From NCBI RefSeq assembly GCF_040639655.1, contig NZ_JBFAAI010000002.1, forward strand, positions 186,001 to 250,000: 64,000 bases of DNA, written 5' to 3'. Position 1 is the stretch's first letter. The number at the start of each line of letters is the position of its first letter. The position numbers were made by a program, and so were the translations under genes. The notes below the pieces were generated by a model. It was not told the DNA's origin, did no database searches, and worked only from the letters and a program-made list of their open reading frames with translations. Source of the stretch: Actinoplanes sp040639655. Its GTDB lineage: Bacteria > Actinomycetota > Actinomycetes > Mycobacteriales > Micromonosporaceae. Positions 61,024-64,000 of the stretch are shown in pieces.

Positions 61024-61509
61024 GTGACCGATGTGCCTTTCCTTGCTGACGGACCGGCGCCCGGCGCCGACCTGAGCCTGTTCGGCCGGTTCACCGGGTC
61101 GTGGGCGCTCGACTGCACCGAGTACGCACCCGACGGCACCACGACGGTCCGGCGCGGCGAGTGGCATTTCGGGTACGCCCTCGGCGGCCACGCCACGACC
61201 GACGTATGGATCCTGCCCGGCGTCGAGCACGGTGTCAGCGTCCGCTTCCCCGACCCGTCAGCCGGCCCCGGCGTCTGGCGTTCCACGTGGGTCGGCCCGG
61301 GCCGCCGCCGGGTGCACACGTTCCTGGCCGCACCCTCCGGCGACGGCATCGTCCTCGACGGCGGCGACCTCCGCTGGATCTTCTCCGATCTGGCCCCCTT
61401 CGCCCGCGCGCCGGAGACGTTCCGGTGGCGCAACGAGGCCCGCGAGCCCGGCGGGTCCTGGCGGCTCCAGCAGACCTTCGACGTCTGGCGGATCAAACCC
61501 GTCATTTAG
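61024..61509 (+). CDS. Small unknown protein at the end of the fadE29 operon
   Basis: A protein of about 161 residues rich in beta-type segments: FGRFTGSWALDCTEYAPDGT, EWHFGYALGGHATTDVWILPG, and RRVHTFLAAPSGDGIVLDGG. It has the look of a lipocalin-like or DUF1579-like barrel; this is not certain. The start is either GTG 61024 or GTG 60952, which overlaps the stop of the LLM gene but adds a glycine-rich, poorly conserved-looking stretch. It probably belongs to the same transcript. Confidence 0.6.
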   Translation: MTDVPFLADGPAPGADLSLFGRFTGSWALDCTEYAPDGTTTVRRGEWHFGYALGGHATTDVWILPGVEHGVSVRFPDPSAGPGVWRSTWVGPGRRRVHTFLAAPSGDGIVLDGGDLRWIFSDLAPFARAPETFRWRNEAREPGGSWRLQQTFDVWRIKPVI

Positions 61510-61797
61510 TACGCGGAAAGCGTCCCGATCCACCGGACGCAGCACTCGGGCGGTTCTTGCCGGAGCCGGCGACCGAACTCGTCGGCGGGTCACTCAGAAC
61601 AGCGGGAGCTGACCGGGAATCGGCTCGTTCGCATCGCCGCCGACCGAGGCCGCCGGCATCGGGACCGGAACCGCCTGCTGCCGCTTCTCCCAGGCGCTGA
61701 TCACGCGGGTCGGTGAGGCCGCCGAGGTCTGCCGGGGGTCCGGTCGTGACGGGAGACGGGTCTGTCGTACGGACCTTCGCGCCCGTACGATCCTGCG

Positions 61798-62635
61798 ATG
61801 CTATTCGTCGCCCGTTACCTGATCCGCCGCGTCGTCAGCGGGCCGTTTCCGCCGACCCCCGAGTTCGACGCCGACGAGCAGTCGATGATCAGGGACGCGG
61901 TGCTGCGGGACGCCCGGGGGCGTCTGCTGCGCGACGGTGACTGGCGGGTCGCGAAGCAGGCGATCGAGGCAGCGGGCACGGACTGGGCCCTGCGCGGCTA
62001 CCGGCTCGGTGTCTTCGCCGGCCTGGCCGAGGACGAAACTGGCCGATCCGGACGATCCGGGACCGGTGATCCGGCTGATGTCGTCGTGTTTCGCCGCCGG
62101 TGCCGGCCGGCTCAACGAGTTCTACGCAGAAGCCCGGCGGAGGGATCCGCACAACTTCGACATGCACGAGCTCGCCGTCATGCTGACGTGCGCGAAGTGG
62201 TACGGCTCGCACGAGCGGATGTTCGCGGTCGCGCACTCGGCGGCCGAGGCGGCACCGCCGGGACACAGGACGACCCTGCTGCCGCTGTTCGCGCATTTCG
62301 AGTACGCGATGCGCGAGTTCGCGTGGGACGACCGCAGCAAACAGTCGCAGAAGGCGGTCCGCAGGTACTTCCGCAAACCGGAGGTGCAGCAGGACTGTGA
62401 CGCCTGGATCGCCAAGTTCCGTTCGGCGCCGCCGTCCTCCGAGCAGCTCACGCAGGTACGGCAGTGGATGGCGGCGTACTACAGCCTGATTCGCCGGCGG
62501 AAGGAGGCGAAGGTCGTCTTCGACGAGATCGGCCCGTACGTCAGCCCGGACAACCAGTGGGGATGGTTCTGGGGCGACATGGAGTACGGCTACCTGAAGA
62601 GCTGGTGGTGGGCGAACGGGGTGGCCGGCATCTGA
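61798..62635 (+). pseudogene. Unknown protein gene with a frameshift
   Basis: Two halves of one protein lie in different frames. The first runs from ATG 61798 (MLFVARYLIRRVVSGPFPPT) to about DE near 62037. The second continues as LADPDDPGPVIRLMSSCFAA and ends in TGA at 62635 (WWWANGVAGI). A single extra A in GACGAAACTGG near 62036-62039 would explain the break. Restored, the protein would have about 279 residues and be helical, perhaps TPR-like. It may be a true pseudogene or a sequencing error. The 288 bases before it hold no gene. Confidence 0.7.
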
Positions 62636-62639
62636 GGCG

Positions 62640-63611
62640 TCAGAGGACCACGACGGCGCGGCCGGTGAGCGAGCCGGCCGCGAGTGTCGCGTACGCCTCG
62701 CCGATCTCGCCGAAACCGAACTCCTCCACCTGGTTGCGGATCAGTCCGGCCCGGGCCAGCGCGATCACGTCCTGGGCGTCGGCGATCGACGAGCCCTGGA
62801 AGGTGAACACCTCGCCGTCGCGGGGCAGCGTGGAGAACCAGGGCCCGCGCAGTTTGCCGCCTGCCGAGCCGATCAGCCCGTAGGCGCCGCCGGTCCGCAC
62901 CGCCGCGATCCCGGCCGCGATCGTCGCGTCGGTGCCGACGAAGTCCAGCACGACGTCGGCCCTGATCCCGTCGAGGGATTCCACGGTCGAGTGTGCGCCC
63001 ACGGAACCGGCGTAGGAGCGGCGGGCCGGCAGCGGGTCGACGGCGATGACGCGGGCGGCTGTCAGCACGCGCAGGAACTGAACCGCGAACGCGCCGAGCC
63101 CGCCCGCACCGAGGACCACGGCGGTGCTCCCGGCGGTGATCCGGGGCAGCGCACGCCGTACCGCGTGGTGGGCGGTGGCTCCGGCGTCGGTGAGGGGTCC
63201 GGCGGTACGCGGGTCGAGGTCGCCGAGGGGCAGCAGTGCCCGGCGGTCGGCGACGACGAGGGCGGCCAGGCCGCCGTCGCGGCCGTAGCCGCGTCCAGCC
63301 AGGCCGCGCGGGCAGCCGCTGTCCTGTCCGCGGACGCAGAGCCGGCAGGTCCCGCACGACGCGGGTGACACGAGCGCGACCGGTTCGCCGGTGTCCGCGA
63401 TCCAGCCGGCGGTCTCGTGGCCGAGGGTGAACGGCATCCGCCAGCCCAGGGCCCCGCCCGCCTCGGCCGGGATGTGCCGCATGGTGAGGTCGGACCGGCA
63501 CAGCCCGCATCCGGCCACCTTCACGAGCACCTCACCGGGACCCGGTTCGGGTTCCGGCACCTCGACCGTGCGCGGTGGGGCGCCCCACTCCGTCATCCGA
63601 TACGCCAGCAC
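62640..63611 (-). CDS. Zinc-binding dehydrogenase (MDR family)
   Basis: A 323-residue medium-chain dehydrogenase. CGLCRSDLT carries the first zinc cysteine, LGHETAGWI the histidine and glutamate, SCGTCRLCVRGQDSGC the structural-zinc cysteines, and VVLGAGGLGAFAVQF the cofactor loop. It is divergent from the DUF1214 gene, with a KstR-type box in the 80-base gap. It probably handles an alcohol or enoyl intermediate; the substrate is unknown. Confidence 0.88.
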   Translation of the reverse strand: MLAYRMTEWGAPPRTVEVPEPEPGPGEVLVKVAGCGLCRSDLTMRHIPAEAGGALGWRMPFTLGHETAGWIADTGEPVALVSPASCGTCRLCVRGQDSGCPRGLAGRGYGRDGGLAALVVADRRALLPLGDLDPRTAGPLTDAGATAHHAVRRALPRITAGSTAVVLGAGGLGAFAVQFLRVLTAARVIAVDPLPARRSYAGSVGAHSTVESLDGIRADVVLDFVGTDATIAAGIAAVRTGGAYGLIGSAGGKLRGPWFSTLPRDGEVFTFQGSSIADAQDVIALARAGLIRNQVEEFGFGEIGEAYATLAAGSLTGRAVVVL

Positions 63612-63667
63612 GCCCTCCAGAGTGGAACCTGTTATCGCGGTCGGTCAATGGGACATTGACCTGAAAC

Positions 63668-63681
63668 TAGAACGAGTTCTA
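63668..63681. promoter_or_regulatory. KstR-type box between dehydrogenase and DUF1214 genes
   Basis: TAGAACGAGTTCTA fits TNNAACNNGTTNNA with full outer symmetry; only the central two bases are asymmetric. It lies 57 bases from the dehydrogenase start and 10 bases before the GTG of the DUF1214 gene. Confidence 0.8.
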
Positions 63682-63691
63682 TCGTCGGAGG

Positions 63692-64000
63692 GTGCTCACC
63701 AGACCGTTCGCGGAAGCTGTCCAGGAAGCCGAGCGGGTCATCACCGGCGCCCCGCACGTCCAGGACGACCAGGATCTCGCCGAGGGTTACGACTACCTGG
63801 CCGGCAGCATCCGCGCGTCGGTACAGATGGCGTGGGCCTACGAGCGGGACTTCCCCTACTTCGTACGCTCCACCGGCCCGTACACCAAGATGGGCCTGGA
63901 CAACCCGGACACCTTGTATTTCCATGCCTGGCTGCGCGACGACGCCGAGTACGTGATCACCGGGCAGCGGGGCACCACCGTGGACCTCAGCTTCCAGATC
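63692..64000 (+). CDS. DUF1214-type protein, N-terminal part
   Basis: The frame is open from a GTG at 63692 to the right edge, giving 103 residues. Blocks such as DLAEGYDYLAGSIRASVQM and TGPYTKMGLDNPDTLYFHAW are typical of the region before the DUF1214 domain in actinobacterial proteins found in steroid clusters. GGAGG lies directly before the GTG, too close for normal use, and the KstR-type box ends only 10 bases upstream, so a leaderless message is possible. Function unknown. Confidence 0.72.
   Translation, partial: MLTRPFAEAVQEAERVITGAPHVQDDQDLAEGYDYLAGSIRASVQMAWAYERDFPYFVRSTGPYTKMGLDNPDTLYFHAWLRDDAEYVITGQRGTTVDLSFQI

Overview
This window is a 64-kb chromosomal stretch of a high-GC actinobacterium. 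Codon use is GC-rich in third positions, GTG starts and 4-base start/stop overlaps are frequent, and the gene families are actinobacterial (F420-linked oxidoreductases, a SARP-type regulator, KstR/KstR2-type boxes). I infer Micromonosporaceae, possibly Actinoplanes; the genus is not proven by the sequence alone. No prophage, IS element, CRISPR array or rRNA was seen.

Layout. 1-9.3 kb: end of a glycosyltransferase, a VanZ-like protein, an orphan LuxR-type response regulator, a long non-coding gap, a three-gene cassette (unknown protein, MoxR ATPase, metallopeptidase/VWA protein), an MFS exporter and a CPBP protease. 9.4-20.4 kb: a ribosomal-protection resistance gene behind a 35-codon leader peptide and a hairpin, an AbiEii-like nucleotidyltransferase coupled to a GNAT gene, a second MFS exporter, a broken NUDIX gene, two methyltransferases, and a dense array of nine tRNA genes, several of unusual form. 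20.4-25.5 kb: glucose-6-phosphate dehydrogenase coupled to a CitA/DcuS-type two-component system, divergent from a DctA-type transporter. 25.6-43.5 kb: a TIR/coiled-coil/WD40 protein, a DrrAB-like ABC exporter, a large SARP/ATPase/TPR regulator, a KtrAB-type potassium uptake pair, secreted proteins including a pectate lyase, and a NACHT NTPase.

44-64 kb is a steroid (cholesterol-type) catabolic region. It carries kstR2, the echA20-ipdA-ipdB-ipdC operon divergent from an Rv3549c-like SDR as in Mycobacterium tuberculosis, fadA6 converging on ipdC, and fadE29/fadE28 homologues (chsE2/chsE1) followed by an F420-type oxidoreductase. Further SDRs, alcohol and aldehyde dehydrogenases and a DUF1214 protein surround them. 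Four boxes fit the published KstR consensus (TNNAACNNGTTNNA) and two or three fit or nearly fit the KstR2 consensus (AnCAAGnnCTTGnT). KstR2-type genes for C/D-ring degradation (HIP pathway) and KstR-type genes for the last side-chain cycle are therefore interleaved. The cluster runs off the right edge.

The observations I rate highest are the tRNA array with class-I bodies bearing leucine anticodons, a 31-nt dispersed element (ACCGCTG-N10-GCTGAGACARCGGT) found three times plus one half copy, and the leader-peptide attenuator before the resistance gene.
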